Below, one piece after another: positions 44,601 to 53,454 of a stretch of 64,000 nucleotides of DNA (within the stretch, counting starts at the first letter, position 1; each line of letters begins with the position of its first letter). The notes beneath the pieces were generated by a model. It was not told the origin of the DNA and did not search any database. It was given only the letters and a program-made list of their open reading frames with translations. Source of the stretch: Deltaproteobacteria bacterium. GTDB lineage: Bacteria; Bdellovibrionota_C; UBA2361; SZUA-149; JADZAE01. Both the position numbers and the translations under genes were made by a program. Where the stretch lies: positions 1 through 64,000 of the forward strand of contig JADZAE010000082.1 in the NCBI GenBank assembly GCA_020852715.1, given 5' to 3'.

Positions 44601-44904
44601 CCACTGGCATACCATGACAATCCCAGCCAAAACGCCGATCAACATGATAACCCTTCATTGTATAAAATCGGCCAACAACATCTTTGATCGTGCCGGCCAG
44701 AAGATGACCATAATGCGGTAACCCCGTAGCAAAGGGAGGACCATCATAAAATAAATATTCCGGACGTGGAGCCTTAGGCTTTTCCCCCAACACCGTGGGC
44801 GCACAAGGGTCCATAGATTTCTGAAAAATCTTATTTTCTTTCCAATACTTTATTATCGATTCTTCAACCTTCGGGAAAAATACTTCCGCCGCTACCGGTT
44901 TCAT
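41608..44904 (-). CDS. ileS: Isoleucyl-tRNA synthetase, eukaryote-like type 2
   Basis: A 1098-aa class Ia synthetase. The HIGH-equivalent HYGH is at residues 64-67 (FATGLPHYGHLLAGTIKD), followed by GWDCHGMPVEFEIQ, the editing domain and KMSKS (KKMSKSLKNY). The long C-terminus (LEGLAREFVNRVQKLRKESN) and the HYGH form mark the eukaryote-like IleRS2 type, which is known for low mupirocin sensitivity. The anticodon-binding domain WYIRLNRRRFW is normal. No key residue is missing. It is cotranscribed with lspA and lies 32 bp after the WD40 gene. Confidence 0.96.
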   Translation of the reverse strand: MKPVAAEVFFPKVEESIIKYWKENKIFQKSMDPCAPTVLGEKPKAPRPEYLFYDGPPFATGLPHYGHLLAGTIKDVVGRFYTMKGYHVDRRFGWDCHGMPVEFEIQKTLDLSGAKEIRQYGVAKFNEECRKIVQRYTKEWESSVERIGRWVDMTRQYKTMDLNYMESIWWVLKSLYERGLVYEGVKCVPYSWAMNTPLSNFEVNLNYKQVQDPAITLRAALRGNVLQHLGLENISTNYPIYAYVWTTTPWTIPSNMALAVNPEINYSLVLNAGDKEIAIVASDLLAVHFPEVAPKKNKKSEDFVQNYHVLAEIKGEKLLGLEYTPFFDFFEADRANNAFRIYKGDFITAEDGTGIVHLASFGEDDLRVFVEHKIPIADPVDENGCFTDKCPEYQGLMVKDADAKIILDLKARGALVKHGTIEHSYPYCWRTDTPLIYKSISTWFVRVESFREELVENNQQINWVPEHIKDGRFGYWLAGARDWAISRNRFWGTPIPIWKCPNCGQIVCLGSVKDLEEKSGEKISDLHSHFIDHLTWKCEKCSSGQMKRVPEVLDCWFESGSMPYAQWHYPFENKDEFELNFPANFIAEGVDQTRGWFYTLLVLSTALLKRPAFKNVIVNGIVLAEDGKKMSKSLKNYAPPEEVMDKHGADALRLSLLGSPATRADDVRFSEANVKQIVRSTLLPLWNAYNFFVTYALVDNWTPEQSNKTTVNNLLDRWILSKVASLVEAVDYAMTNYRLYAAVPPLLDFVDQLTNWYIRLNRRRFWAGSTAEEIADKFSAYSTLHKVLLTFVRALAPLAPFISEEIFRNLAQGVKNVDPTSVHLNPFPKVEELEGAVIQPELEQAMELFEEIILLGRNIRNAQGLKVRQPLACLTIIYPDAQVIARIKTLDGYIRDELNVKKIEYSMEESKYVSLKAQLNTKLLGGVLGPRLGSDGMAELRKKIEHLTSPEIWNLEKGGSIKFRDLDITLKEILVMRTVNAGIKAAASSGQITVMLDTTVTSELRLEGLAREFVNRVQKLRKESNFEVSDRIIVRYMTACPHISLALDSHRHYVMEEVLAVEMIAAKSENEISPTFSAVEAQEIDGKSIIISLTRPQG

Positions 44905-44936
44905 GAAAAATTAGCCTTCTTATCGATTTAATTCAG

Positions 44937-46313
44937 TTAATAACAGTAGTTCAAGTCGTTTAACATTTCGACATTAAAGGCCAGTAGATTACCTGTTTTT
45001 TGCGCCACCCACAAGACCTTTGAATCATTCACATGGGAAATAAAACTTACTGGGGAGCTAAATACCGGGGTCTCAGCAAAAAGAGCATATTTATTTATAT
45101 TTTCTTGAGAAAATTCTACTTCTTTCAGCTTGGGTGTTTGCATAAACACTTGTTCCTGATCATTTTTATCAGTGTAAATATCACACCAAAATTTTATTAC
45201 CTGGCTCCTTAATGTTGAGATCAGGATAAATTTGTTATCCGGGCGTCGATAAGAAACGAGAGCGAATATCGACTCGGCACCCACATTCAAAGCCTGGATT
45301 TTTTGCGCACCCCGTATTTTCCACCACATTAAACGACCATCGGAAGTTGAAGCCACCAATGTATTTCTACCTTCAACTAAATATAAATCCTCAATTGATC
45401 CGTCAATCTGGCCTATCGCCATGCGTTTATTGCCTTCCTTCTTTCGGTCGATGACAATGTTATCCTCATCGCGTAATCCAATTTCACTCTCTGTCCGAAG
45501 TAAGCGCCAGGCTGAAATACCTCCGGATTTTTCTGCGGTGAAAAACATTCTACCTGAAGGATGAAAAATTATTTTTACAATCGGAGATGAGCCAACCGAA
45601 TAATGCTCAAGCTTATCCAAGCGATTCTCCGCTTGAATCCATTCATCCTTAAAGGGCCAAACAAAAATGTCTCCACCGGCGCGACCAAGAGCAATTAATT
45701 TACCCTCAGGATCCCAGGCTAATGAAGTAATTCGCCCTTCCACTCTCGTAAGCTCAGCAATTATGCGCCTTTCCTGCATATCCAAAACAGAAATCAAAGA
45801 AAATTGTCCGATGGCTAGATAGCGCCCATCAGGCGACAAGCTCAGTGCAAAAACAGATCGTGGCGAAGCTAACAAGCTTTCAACGTACAAAGTCGCTGTA
45901 GCAAGATCTTTTGTATTCTGATCTTTAAAAACCAAATAGCTATATAAAATTTTGCCATCAGCGCCTGCGGAAAAAACTCCAAGACCATCGGCGGTTGGGA
46001 TTAGTGCTGTAATATCACCATCATGTGCAGCAAATGAGAAAAATTTAGTGTTTTCGATTAATTTACCTTCTTTATCTAATTCATCTACATCTTGATCTTG
46101 TGGTTTTTCTTTAAAAACTACACTCGGAGAAACTGGATTGTTAAGCTTAATTTGTGTATCTTCGGTCGGCGTCAATACTGACAGATAATCTTGCGGATAA
46201 ATATTAGGCGGGGTAAGCCACATATTTTTACAGCCGAAGTACGCTAAGGCAGTTAATAAGCTAAGACTAAGTTTAAAAATAAAGTTGAAACGAAGAAAAG
46301 GCAAAGCACGCAT
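44937..46313 (-). CDS. WD40-like beta-propeller protein, probably exported
   Basis: A 458-aa protein with an N-terminal hydrophobic segment (about residues 8-28) ending in a Cys (YFGCKN), either a poor lipobox or a signal anchor. Five or more WD40-like blades follow: DGDITALIPTADGLGVFSAG, VFALSLSPDGRYLAIGQ, ITSLAWDPEGKLIALGR, IVKIIFHPSGRMFFTAEK and VASTSDGRLMWWKI. Likely a periplasmic protein-interaction scaffold. It lies at the head of the ileS-lspA run and is divergent from the RNA-binding gene at 46364. Confidence 0.75.
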   Translation of the reverse strand: MRALPFLRFNFIFKLSLSLLTALAYFGCKNMWLTPPNIYPQDYLSVLTPTEDTQIKLNNPVSPSVVFKEKPQDQDVDELDKEGKLIENTKFFSFAAHDGDITALIPTADGLGVFSAGADGKILYSYLVFKDQNTKDLATATLYVESLLASPRSVFALSLSPDGRYLAIGQFSLISVLDMQERRIIAELTRVEGRITSLAWDPEGKLIALGRAGGDIFVWPFKDEWIQAENRLDKLEHYSVGSSPIVKIIFHPSGRMFFTAEKSGGISAWRLLRTESEIGLRDEDNIVIDRKKEGNKRMAIGQIDGSIEDLYLVEGRNTLVASTSDGRLMWWKIRGAQKIQALNVGAESIFALVSYRRPDNKFILISTLRSQVIKFWCDIYTDKNDQEQVFMQTPKLKEVEFSQENINKYALFAETPVFSSPVSFISHVNDSKVLWVAQKTGNLLAFNVEMLNDLNYCY

Positions 46314-46363
46314 TACGATTAACTAATTTATTTAAACCAATAAAATAAAATACATAAACGAAT

Positions 46364-47848
46364 ATGAATAATACACTTAATCAAACAAATAATTCAGAAG
46401 CTAAAGCTGATACTAATTTCGACTCCAACAACAACGGAAAACAAGCTAACACTGAATGCCAAGCAAATGCAAATGAGGCAGCGGTCAATCGTGGTTCCGA
46501 GAATAATAGTTCAACGTTTAAGCCAAATACCGAAATTCCCCATTTTGTTTGTGATGTATCTGCCGACATTTCAGCCAAAAGAGAAGCCTTATTAAACCTG
46601 ATTGGCATAAACAATACTAAGTTCTGCCTTGTTTATTGCGATGGCCGATCTGACATTGAATTTGTTGAAGCTGTTTTGCGACGGAACGCTATTAATGCCC
46701 GACGATTAAGCAGTTCTCTACCGGATTTTATCCTTAAAAAATTACCAGCTAAACTGGAAGCCGATCGTATTCAAGTATTGGTTTCCAGCGAACAAAATTT
46801 AAACTGCGTACTAAACAAAAGCGTGGATTTGATTATTAATTACTCGCTTCCTGAAAATTCTGATATTTACGAAAAGCGCCTCAGCGTTCTCCAGCAAAGT
46901 TCAACGAACACTTCGGTTATCACTTTCGTTTCGCCAAAAGAATTTAGCGTCTTTCATGCAGTTAAACGTACACTTGAATATAACTTTGCTGAATATACCT
47001 TACCGGATAATGGAGCAATTATTCAGGCTAAGCTTGCACGGCTACAAAATATCACCGCCAACTCCAACGAATTAAAAGCAGAAGATAAATCTCTGGCTGC
47101 TGCCTTTCTTTCCAGCCGCCTAGGCAGCATAACTGTAGCTTCAGAAGTTACCGACTTGTTTGCTACATTGTTGCGCTCCGTAGTAGAGAAACAACTAACA
47201 GCTCGTACTGTATCTCTTGAGGAAGAATTAGACATACAGAATTTGGATTATCCGCAAGAAGACTTTAATAGCGATCGTCGTCACAATCGTCGCGATGATC
47301 ATGAAAGACGAGATAGATTTTCTGACCGTTCCGGTCACCAGGAGGATAGACGCGATCATCATCATGATAGGCATTCTGCGCGCAGCGATCATTATGGAAG
47401 AGATGGGCGAGAAAGACATGATCGCCACGAGCGAGATAGGTCTTATCGTGACAACGATAGAGGAGATTCTAGACATCATTCTCGCGATAGGAGGGGGTAT
47501 AGGAACGATTCGCGTTCAACTGATTGGTATTCCCGCTCTCGTGATCATGCACCTAGAAAAGATGAGGTTAGCGAACTAAGGCTTTATATTGGTCAAGGCA
47601 CTTCTCACGGCATGAATGAAGAGTTATTTATCCAGCTGGCAGAGAATATGGGAGAAATCAAAAAAGAGGATATCAGGCATATTTCAATTCGCGAGCATTA
47701 TGGCTTTGTAGACTTAATAGAGGACAAAGCCAAGCAGCTGATCAACAATTTAAACGGTATCGAGTATAATGGCGTTTCGTTACTGGTGCAAAAAGCTACA
47801 ACGCTTGGGCGCAGGAAAGGTCAAGACAAACCACAGCAAGTGGATTAA
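46364..47848 (+). CDS. Degenerate DEAD-box helicase-like RNA-binding protein (C-terminal half plus DbpA-type domain)
   Basis: A 494-aa protein. Residues 1-60 are Asn-rich and disordered. Residues about 75-250 resemble the second RecA-like domain of DEAD-box helicases (FCLVYCDGRSDIEFVEAVLR, VDLIINYSLPENSDIYEKRL, VITFVSPKEFSVFHAVKRTL), but the motif VI HRxGRxxR is replaced (YEKRLSVLQQSS). No Walker A or DEAD motif exists upstream. Residues about 300-400 are an Arg/Asp/His-rich stretch. The C-terminus (LRLYIGQGTSHGMNEELFIQ, then HYGFVDL) is a DbpA/CsdA-type RNA-binding domain. It probably binds structured RNA without helicase activity. It heads a run with sufE and a YhcH-family gene. Confidence 0.8.
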   Translation: MNNTLNQTNNSEAKADTNFDSNNNGKQANTECQANANEAAVNRGSENNSSTFKPNTEIPHFVCDVSADISAKREALLNLIGINNTKFCLVYCDGRSDIEFVEAVLRRNAINARRLSSSLPDFILKKLPAKLEADRIQVLVSSEQNLNCVLNKSVDLIINYSLPENSDIYEKRLSVLQQSSTNTSVITFVSPKEFSVFHAVKRTLEYNFAEYTLPDNGAIIQAKLARLQNITANSNELKAEDKSLAAAFLSSRLGSITVASEVTDLFATLLRSVVEKQLTARTVSLEEELDIQNLDYPQEDFNSDRRHNRRDDHERRDRFSDRSGHQEDRRDHHHDRHSARSDHYGRDGRERHDRHERDRSYRDNDRGDSRHHSRDRRGYRNDSRSTDWYSRSRDHAPRKDEVSELRLYIGQGTSHGMNEELFIQLAENMGEIKKEDIRHISIREHYGFVDLIEDKAKQLINNLNGIEYNGVSLLVQKATTLGRRKGQDKPQQVD

Positions 47849-47851
47849 TTT

Positions 47852-48274
47852 ATGGGCTTCGAAAACGCTGAGGATCTTAAGTCAATTTTCATTGAGCTGA
47901 ATGATTGGGAAGAGCGCTACCGCTACATTATCGAGTTAGGAAAGGAATTACCCCCAATCGAGGAACAATTCAAAACCGATGAATATAAGTTATTTGGCTG
48001 CCAAAGTAATGTTTGGTTAAAACCAATAACCTCAGCAGATAAACCTAATTGTTTAGACTTCGTCGCTGACAGTGACAGCCAAATTGTAAAAGGCCTAATT
48101 TCGCTAGTGCGTTTCCTGTTGGTCGGGAAATCTGCTCAAGAAGTTCTCGACTTCGATATCGAAAATTTGTTTTCTGAAATTCATTTACGAGAGCATCTTA
48201 CCCCCGGCCGTTCTGATGGGCTTCGCCATTTAATCGCACGCATTCGTAAATGGGCCACGGAAAAGGCTTTTTAA
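47852..48274 (+). CDS. sufE: SufE-family sulfur-acceptor protein
   Basis: A 140-aa SufE protein, which takes persulfide sulfur from the cysteine desulfurase SufS for Fe-S cluster assembly. The active cysteine is Cys50 in YKLFGCQSNVWL; the N-terminal WEERYRYIIELGKELPP and C-terminal HLTPGRSDGLRHLIARIRKW complete the family pattern. It starts 3 bp after the upstream stop codon. No sufS, sufB or sufC is in the window. Confidence 0.95.
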   Translation: MGFENAEDLKSIFIELNDWEERYRYIIELGKELPPIEEQFKTDEYKLFGCQSNVWLKPITSADKPNCLDFVADSDSQIVKGLISLVRFLLVGKSAQEVLDFDIENLFSEIHLREHLTPGRSDGLRHLIARIRKWATEKAF

Positions 48275-48314
48275 AAACACTAAGCTAGAGCTTAAATCTA
48301 TAAAGAGGCTAATC

Positions 48315-48773
48315 ATGATTATCACCGATATTAAGCATGCAAACGAACAGTTGCTGGAAAGCACATTTAAGAAAGCTGTGGAGTTTTTGCAGCAGCCAGA
48401 TTTGGAGGCCATTGCCGATGGAATTATTGAGCTTGACGGCAAACGCATATATGCATCAGTGCAATCATACGAAACATTTCCATTAAACCAGCCTTATAAA
48501 TTTGAGGCTCATCAGAAATATATCGATGTGCAATATATAATAGACGGCGAAGAGAGTATTGGGTGGGCACCAGCAGCTGATATTTCTTACAATACCGAAT
48601 ATGATATCGAAAATGATATTCGTTTCGGCTCAGTAGCTGAGGACCTCACGCAAACCGTGCAGCTAAGAAAAGGACAGTTTGCCATTTTATTTCCCAGCGA
48701 TGGTCATGCCCCTCGGCATTCGATTAACAAACCAACTTATGTAAAAAAGGTGGTAGTCAAGGTGGCTGTCTGA
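48315..48773 (+). CDS. YhcH/YjgK/YiaL-family protein (DUF386)
   Basis: A 152-aa cupin-like protein of the YhcH/YiaL family, met in sialic acid and other sugar catabolic operons. The family pattern HQKYIDVQYIIDGEESIGWA, FAILFPSDGHAPRHS and VKKVVVKVAV is seen, and the histidines would bind metal. Here it stands alone after sufE with no sialic acid genes, so its sugar is unknown. An AGGCTAATC precedes the ATG. A possible terminator lies at 48871. Confidence 0.9.
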   Translation: MIITDIKHANEQLLESTFKKAVEFLQQPDLEAIADGIIELDGKRIYASVQSYETFPLNQPYKFEAHQKYIDVQYIIDGEESIGWAPAADISYNTEYDIENDIRFGSVAEDLTQTVQLRKGQFAILFPSDGHAPRHSINKPTYVKKVVVKVAV

Positions 48774-48870
48774 CAAAAATCTTTTATCCGGGGCTGTATC
48801 AAAAGTCTTATTTTTATTTAGCCCGCGATATATTGTGGTAAAGGTAACTAGACGCGATTTTTTATTTTTT

Positions 48871-48901
48871 GAGGCTTTCTATCGCCTCGACTGATTTTTT
48901 T
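48871..48901 (+). terminator. Terminator-like hairpin between convergent genes
   Basis: GAGGC (48871-48875) pairs with GCCTC (48884-48888), followed six bases later by seven T residues. The right half GCCTCGACTGATTTTTTT is repeated at 21985-22002. It lies about 100 bp after the YhcH gene stop and next to the stop of the dehydrogenase gene on the other strand. Confidence 0.55.
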
Positions 48902-48904
48902 GGT

Positions 48905-49894
48905 TTATTTAATCGCATTGGCACAGTTACCGGTCTTCTCAAATTCAGTGCAGTTGCTTAAAGTAACTTCGGCGATAGTTTGTAAAGCAGTATCTGTAAA
49001 GAAAGCTTGATGCCCGGTGATAATCACATTGGGAAAAGTTGTTAAGCGAGCAAAAACATCGTCACTGATCACAGTGCCCGATAAATCCTCAAAAAATAAA
49101 TCCCCTTCTTCTTCGTAAACATCAAGGCCCAGATAACCAACTTGTCCTTTTTTAAGCCCGCGGATCACGGCCTTAGTATCAATCAAACCACCGCGGCTCG
49201 TGTTAATCAACATCACTCCCGTTTTCATTTTAGCAATGTTCTGTTCGTTGATAATATACTTTGTTTCTGCCAGCAGTGGACAATGTAAGGTGATAATATC
49301 AGATAAAGCAAGCAGTTCATCCAAGCTCGTGTATTTTGCACCAGAGGCTAAGCAAACAGGATTTTCTCGCCTATCAAGAGCAATAACTTTGCACCCAAAA
49401 CCAGTGAGAATCTTAATCATTGCTTCTCCGATCCTACCGGTGCCAATCACGCCTACTGTTTTCTCGTGAAGATTAAAACCAAGCAGGCCTTCTAAGGAAA
49501 AGTTCCCCTCCCGCACTCTTTGATGTGCTTTATGAATTTTCCGATTAAGCGCAAGAATCAGAGCCATCGTATGCTCGGCAACAGCTTCGGGCGAATAGGC
49601 CGGAACGCGAACTACTGTAAATTCTAAATCGCGTGCTGCCTGAAGATCAACGTTGTTGTAGCCGCTGGCACGTATAGCAATGAATCTAACACCATTGTCT
49701 TTCAATTGTTCGAGGACCGGGCGGGACAATATGTCATTTACAAAAATACAAACCGCTTCAAACCCTTGAGCAAGACGCGCTGTTTCCAATTCCAATTGTG
49801 GCTTAAGAAAAGTAACTCGGTGTCCACTTATTTCATTGGCCTTACAAAAACTTACTTCATCATAAGATTTTGTGGAAAACATTGCGATTTTCAT
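48905..49894 (-). CDS. ldhA: D-lactate-dehydrogenase-like 2-hydroxyacid dehydrogenase
   Basis: A 329-aa NAD-dependent D-2-hydroxyacid dehydrogenase. The Rossmann motif is [17 protein letters not shown]. Catalytic Arg lies in [14 protein letters not shown], Glu in the [13 protein letters not shown] region and His in [10 protein letters not shown]. The N-terminal block [16 protein letters not shown] and [20 protein letters not shown] is typical of fermentative LdhA (pyruvate to D-lactate). It is monocistronic. Substrate is inferred from family resemblance. Confidence 0.9.
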   Translation of the reverse strand: MKIAMFSTKSYDEVSFCKANEISGHRVTFLKPQLELETARLAQGFEAVCIFVNDILSRPVLEQLKDNGVRFIAIRASGYNNVDLQAARDLEFTVVRVPAYSPEAVAEHTMALILALNRKIHKAHQRVREGNFSLEGLLGFNLHEKTVGVIGTGRIGEAMIKILTGFGCKVIALDRRENPVCLASGAKYTSLDELLALSDIITLHCPLLAETKYIINEQNIAKMKTGVMLINTSRGGLIDTKAVIRGLKKGQVGYLGLDVYEEEGDLFFEDLSGTVISDDVFARLTTFPNVIITGHQAFFTDTALQTIAEVTLSNCTEFEKTGNCANAIK

Positions 49895-50255
49895 AAAAAT
49901 ATATCCTTAAATTATGATTTTAAATATTTTTACCTGGTAAAAAAACACCGAAAGAAATCATACACTATCAGAACAGACGTCAGACCGATAGGAAATATCT
50001 TTCTTTGCATACAGAAAAATCTCCCTAGTTATAGATTAAATTAAGTGTGTGGTCGGCGTTTGTTTTTACTGCTCAAGTTTTTCTCTAGGCTACATTTTTT
50101 CAATGTAAGCCGTAAAAACCTCAGTCGCCAGAGTCGGAAATAAAATAACTCATCAACTATAAAAATTTTTATTAGGAAAGATAAAAGTTTTTAAACTTTA
50201 AATTAAACTTGTTGAGCATTATGCCATACACAAAAAATAAGGCGAACGCTGCTAT
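49895..50255. other. AT-rich intergenic sequence upstream of the dehydrogenase gene
   Basis: This is the left part of an 860-bp gap (49895-50754). It contains one imperfect hairpin, GGCTACAT/ATGTAAGCC at about 50087-50110, and otherwise only AT-rich sequence. I see no gene. The rest of the gap holds the repeat at 50256 and a possible small RNA at 50515. Confidence 0.3.
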
Positions 50256-50404
50256 ACTAGGTAATACTATTTTTGTGTACGGTAAAAAGGAAACCAAGGA
50301 TGGCTGAATTAAGAGCCAAACAAAAATATACCATTACCTTAGGTTATAGATAGAAAGCATTTATGCTTTTCAGCCCAAAAGTTAATTTAGTTTTTGGTAA
50401 TGGT
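50256..50404. repeat. Dispersed repeat with micro-ORF, copy 2
   Basis: It matches 20026-20240 but lacks about 68 interior bases. A 17-codon frame (50300-50353) reads MAELRAKQKYTITLGYR with AAAAAGGAAACC in front. A perfect short palindrome AAAGCAT-TT-ATGCTTT (50354-50369) follows the stop codon; in copy 1 it has one mismatch. Copy 2 therefore keeps the better hairpin, copy 1 the longer frame. Confidence 0.65.
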
Positions 50405-50514
50405 ATAACAATAAAAATGATCTGGCTTTTAGCAGAATAGGAAGCGATCTCTTTTTATCTATTTTTCCGGTAAATGTTAGATTTTTAGTAATAAATATTC
50501 AGATTATTATTGAT

Positions 50515-50609
50515 GCACATTGCCTCAATGTGCCGACAAAAAGCTTCGATATATTCCCAATCACACTGTGCCTTACGCCTATAAGTCCTCAGCTATTGGC
50601 GCTTTTTTT
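50515..50609 (+). ncRNA. Possible small RNA with two hairpins
   Basis: GCACATTG (50515-50522) pairs with CAATGTGC (50526-50533), a perfect 8-bp stem. About 40 bases later CGCCTATA pairs with TATTGGCG (one mismatch), directly followed by seven T residues at 50603-50609, as in an intrinsic terminator. No gene upstream on this strand would need a terminator here, so a short independent transcript is possible. The promoter is not identified. Confidence 0.3.
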
Positions 50610-50754
50610 AACTATTTCCATAATCATCATTCACTAATTCTGCGCAAACAAATTTCTTAAAGAATTAAGCTTAAAGCTAGATTAAATTGTGATATTGTCG
50701 TAGGATTCGCTTGTCAATTTTCATTGCATTGTTGTTGTTGGAGGTAAAAAAATC

Positions 50755-51528
50755 ATGAATAAAACAGCAAAATTAATAGCTGGTTCGCTGCTGGCTTTTG
50801 TCCTTTCCTATCAGAGTGCCTATTCTTCACCATTTACTTTACAGCCGTTAGGAAGCTCAAACGCGAATGCTTTAGTGAACTACGCTGTAAACTATAGTTG
50901 GGATCCAACTGTGTATAGGAACGTATTTCAATATTTCAGTAACGAAACAAATGGGTGGGCCAGCCTTTCTACCGTGAATCCTTTTAAGGTGCCAACTAGT
51001 ACTTACGGTATGGAGTTTCAGCTTCTCTATGAAGGTGGATCTTTAGCCGGATCTAACAATTTTGGTATCAATACCGGTGGTGACAACTTTATGAGTGTAT
51101 TTACCGGGGGAAATAGAGCTGGAGACATTAGCACAATCGCGCTTAATGATTCTCCTGTTTATTCTTTCGTCTTGGACAGCACTGATAATAATTACCATGA
51201 CAACAATTTAAACGATAACCGTGGAGTGTTCTATTCGGGAACAAATAACTTTGACTTCCGTGAGCATATTGTTGCTTTGCAGGTCATAACTTCGGGCATT
51301 GTTAACTTAAACGGTCGTTGTTTTTCTCTGGTTGTCGGAGATTTGTTGCTCTTCGGTGAGGATTTAGCTGATATCGCCCGCACCTCAAAAATAGACTCTG
51401 ACTACGATTATAATGATATGGTAATCAGAGTTAGAGCGAGCGCCATCCCGGAACCAGCAACAATGTTACTTTTTGGTAGCAGCTTGATTGGCTTAGGTGC
51501 TTTGAGAAAATCAAAGAAGAAACTGTAA
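50755..51528 (+). CDS. PEP-CTERM-sorted secreted protein, DUF4114-like
   Basis: A 257-aa exported protein with a signal peptide (residues 1-25) and a full PEP-CTERM tail: the IPEPATMLLFG motif, a membrane helix and a basic end (RKSKKK). Such tails are recognised by exosortases (EpsH/XrtA family). Before it, LVVGDLLLFGEDLAD and DSDYDYNDMVIRVRA match the DUF4114 core. A strong TTGGAGG ribosome-binding site and a clean terminator (51543) frame the gene. It fits the XrtA-associated deacetylase and FemAB-like genes at 31.1-33.0 kb; the exosortase is outside the window. Confidence 0.92.
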   Translation: MNKTAKLIAGSLLAFVLSYQSAYSSPFTLQPLGSSNANALVNYAVNYSWDPTVYRNVFQYFSNETNGWASLSTVNPFKVPTSTYGMEFQLLYEGGSLAGSNNFGINTGGDNFMSVFTGGNRAGDISTIALNDSPVYSFVLDSTDNNYHDNNLNDNRGVFYSGTNNFDFREHIVALQVITSGIVNLNGRCFSLVVGDLLLFGEDLADIARTSKIDSDYDYNDMVIRVRASAIPEPATMLLFGSSLIGLGALRKSKKKL

Positions 51529-51542
51529 TTTCAGCTTCTCCT

Positions 51543-51572
51543 AAAAAGGGGCCCTCCGGGCTCCTTTTTTTT
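51543..51572 (+). terminator. Intrinsic terminator of the PEP-CTERM gene
   Basis: AAAAAGGGGCCC (51543-51554) pairs with GGGCTCCTTTTT (one wobble) across a TCC loop, ending in eight T residues at 51565-51572. It lies 14 bp after the stop codon. Confidence 0.9.
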
Positions 51573-51679
51573 GCTTACTTTCCACCTCATTGCTTAACTC
51601 CCGATTGCTTGCGACATTCAAGCCTAATTACTTTTTATCAAGTATATTGATTATAAATATGCTGTTTTTATGAGGATAT

Positions 51680-53454
51680 ATGTCTAACCTACCCAACGAA
51701 GAAGGATCTTTATTTCGCATTCGGCACAGTTTAAGTCATGTCATGGCGCAAGTAGTTTTGGAACTATTTCCCACAGCAAAAACTGCAATTGAGCCGGCTA
51801 CTGAAGACGGTTTTTATTACGACTTTGATCTGCCTCGGCCCTTACAAGAAGATGATTTGCTAAAAATAGTAGCTCGCATGCGTGAGATAGTGAAAGGAAA
51901 GCTTAACTATATACGCCGCGAGCTTTCGGTAAATAAAGCCAGATGTCTTTTCGCTGAGCAAGCTTATAAATTGGATATGATTTCGGACTTAGAACAAAAT
52001 ACCGCACTTGGACAATTGACCCTAACAACATGATAGACATGATACTTTCGAAGATTTGTGCCGAGATCCTCATGTTTCTTCATTGGCAGAAATAGATCCC
52101 GCTAGTTTTAAATTGATGAGTTTTGCCGGAGCTTATTGGCGTGAGGATGAAAAGCGTAAGCAGTTACAACGCATTTACGGAACCGCTTGGAATAGTCAGA
52201 AGGTGCGTAATGATTATTTGCATAAGCTTGAGGAAGCCGAAAAGCGGGGTCATCGCAAAATTGCCAAAGAACTTGATCTCTATAGTTTAGATTCCGATTT
52301 GCTTGGTGGTGGACTTGTCCTCTGGCACCCTAACGGCGACATGATACGTCACTTAGCTGAAACATTTTGGAAGGAAGAACATTTGAAGAATGATTATCAG
52401 CTTGTTTATTCTCCGCATATTGGCCGTTCTATTCTGGGAAACAAGTAGTCATTTAGGCTTTTTTAGAGAAGCTATGTATTGCCCGATCGATATTGATGAT
52501 CAGGAATATTAATTAAAACCAATGAACTGCCCTTTTCACATTTTGATTTATAAAAGCAAGCTGCATAGTTATCGAGACTCCCCTATTCGTATGGCAGAAA
52601 TGGGGACAGTTTATCGTTATGAAAAAAGTGGTGTGTTGCATGGGTTAGCACGCGTTCGTGGTTTTACCCAGGACGATGCCCAACATTTTGTCGAACCAGA
52701 AAAAATGCCTGAGGAAATCGATTTTACGCTTAATTTTTGCTTGAAGATAATTCGTAGTTTTGGACTTAGTGAATTTAAAGCTTATCTGAGCACCAAACCA
52801 GAAGGCGATAAGGCAGTTGGCGATGAAAAGTATTGGCAAGATGCACAGAAGGCACTCGAAGATGCTCTAAAACGAGCTCGTATTAGCTACGATATAGATG
52901 CTGGTGGTGGCGCGTTTTGTGGATCTAAAATAGATTTGAAATTCAAGGATGCAATAGGCCGAGAATGGCAGTGCAGCACAATTCATTTTGATTTTAACTT
53001 ACCAGAGTGTTTTGATATTTCCTATATCGGCTCTGATGGCAAACAGCATCGTCCTTATATGATACACCGAGCACGATTTGGTTCGATAGAAAGATTTTTT
53101 GCTACATTGATTGAATTTTATGCTGGTGCGTTTCCTGTCTGGTTGTCGCCTATTCAATTACGTGTGCTTTCTATTGCTGATCGCCACCAAGATTATTGTA
53201 GCCAAGTTGTTAAAACTCTGAAAGCCGAAGGTATTAGATCTGAATTGGATATTAGCCCAGAGCGCTTAGCAAATAAAATTCGCATCGCCCAACGCGATAA
53301 AATACCTTATATGCTCGTTGTCGGGGACAAAGAGCAAGAACAAGGAAAAGTGGCTCTGCGACTTAGGACAGGGGAAGATTTAGGCGCAAAGTCTTTAACT
53401 GAATTTATTGCTATGGCCAAGGAGGTGATCAGCGCAAAAAGGCTACTCATCTAA
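51680..53454 (+). pseudogene. thrS: Threonyl-tRNA synthetase pseudogene
   Basis: The protein is readable end to end only by changing frame. Frame 1 runs to about 52020 (RHSLSHVMAQVVLELFPTAK), frame 2 from about 52025 (HDTFEDLCRDPHVSSLAEID) to about 52430 (HIGRS), and frame 3 from about 52433 (WETSSHLGFFREAMYCPIDI). In frame 3 a TAA at 52510-52512 replaces the second Tyr before LKPMNCPFHI. That makes two frameshifts plus one nonsense codon. The zinc ligands (MNCPFHI, DDAQHF, MIHRARFGS) and motif 2 (YRYEKSGVLHGLARVRGFT) are still present. The N-terminal TGS domain is absent. Decay is recent, because the residues are still conserved. A working thrS should exist elsewhere. Confidence 0.93.
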
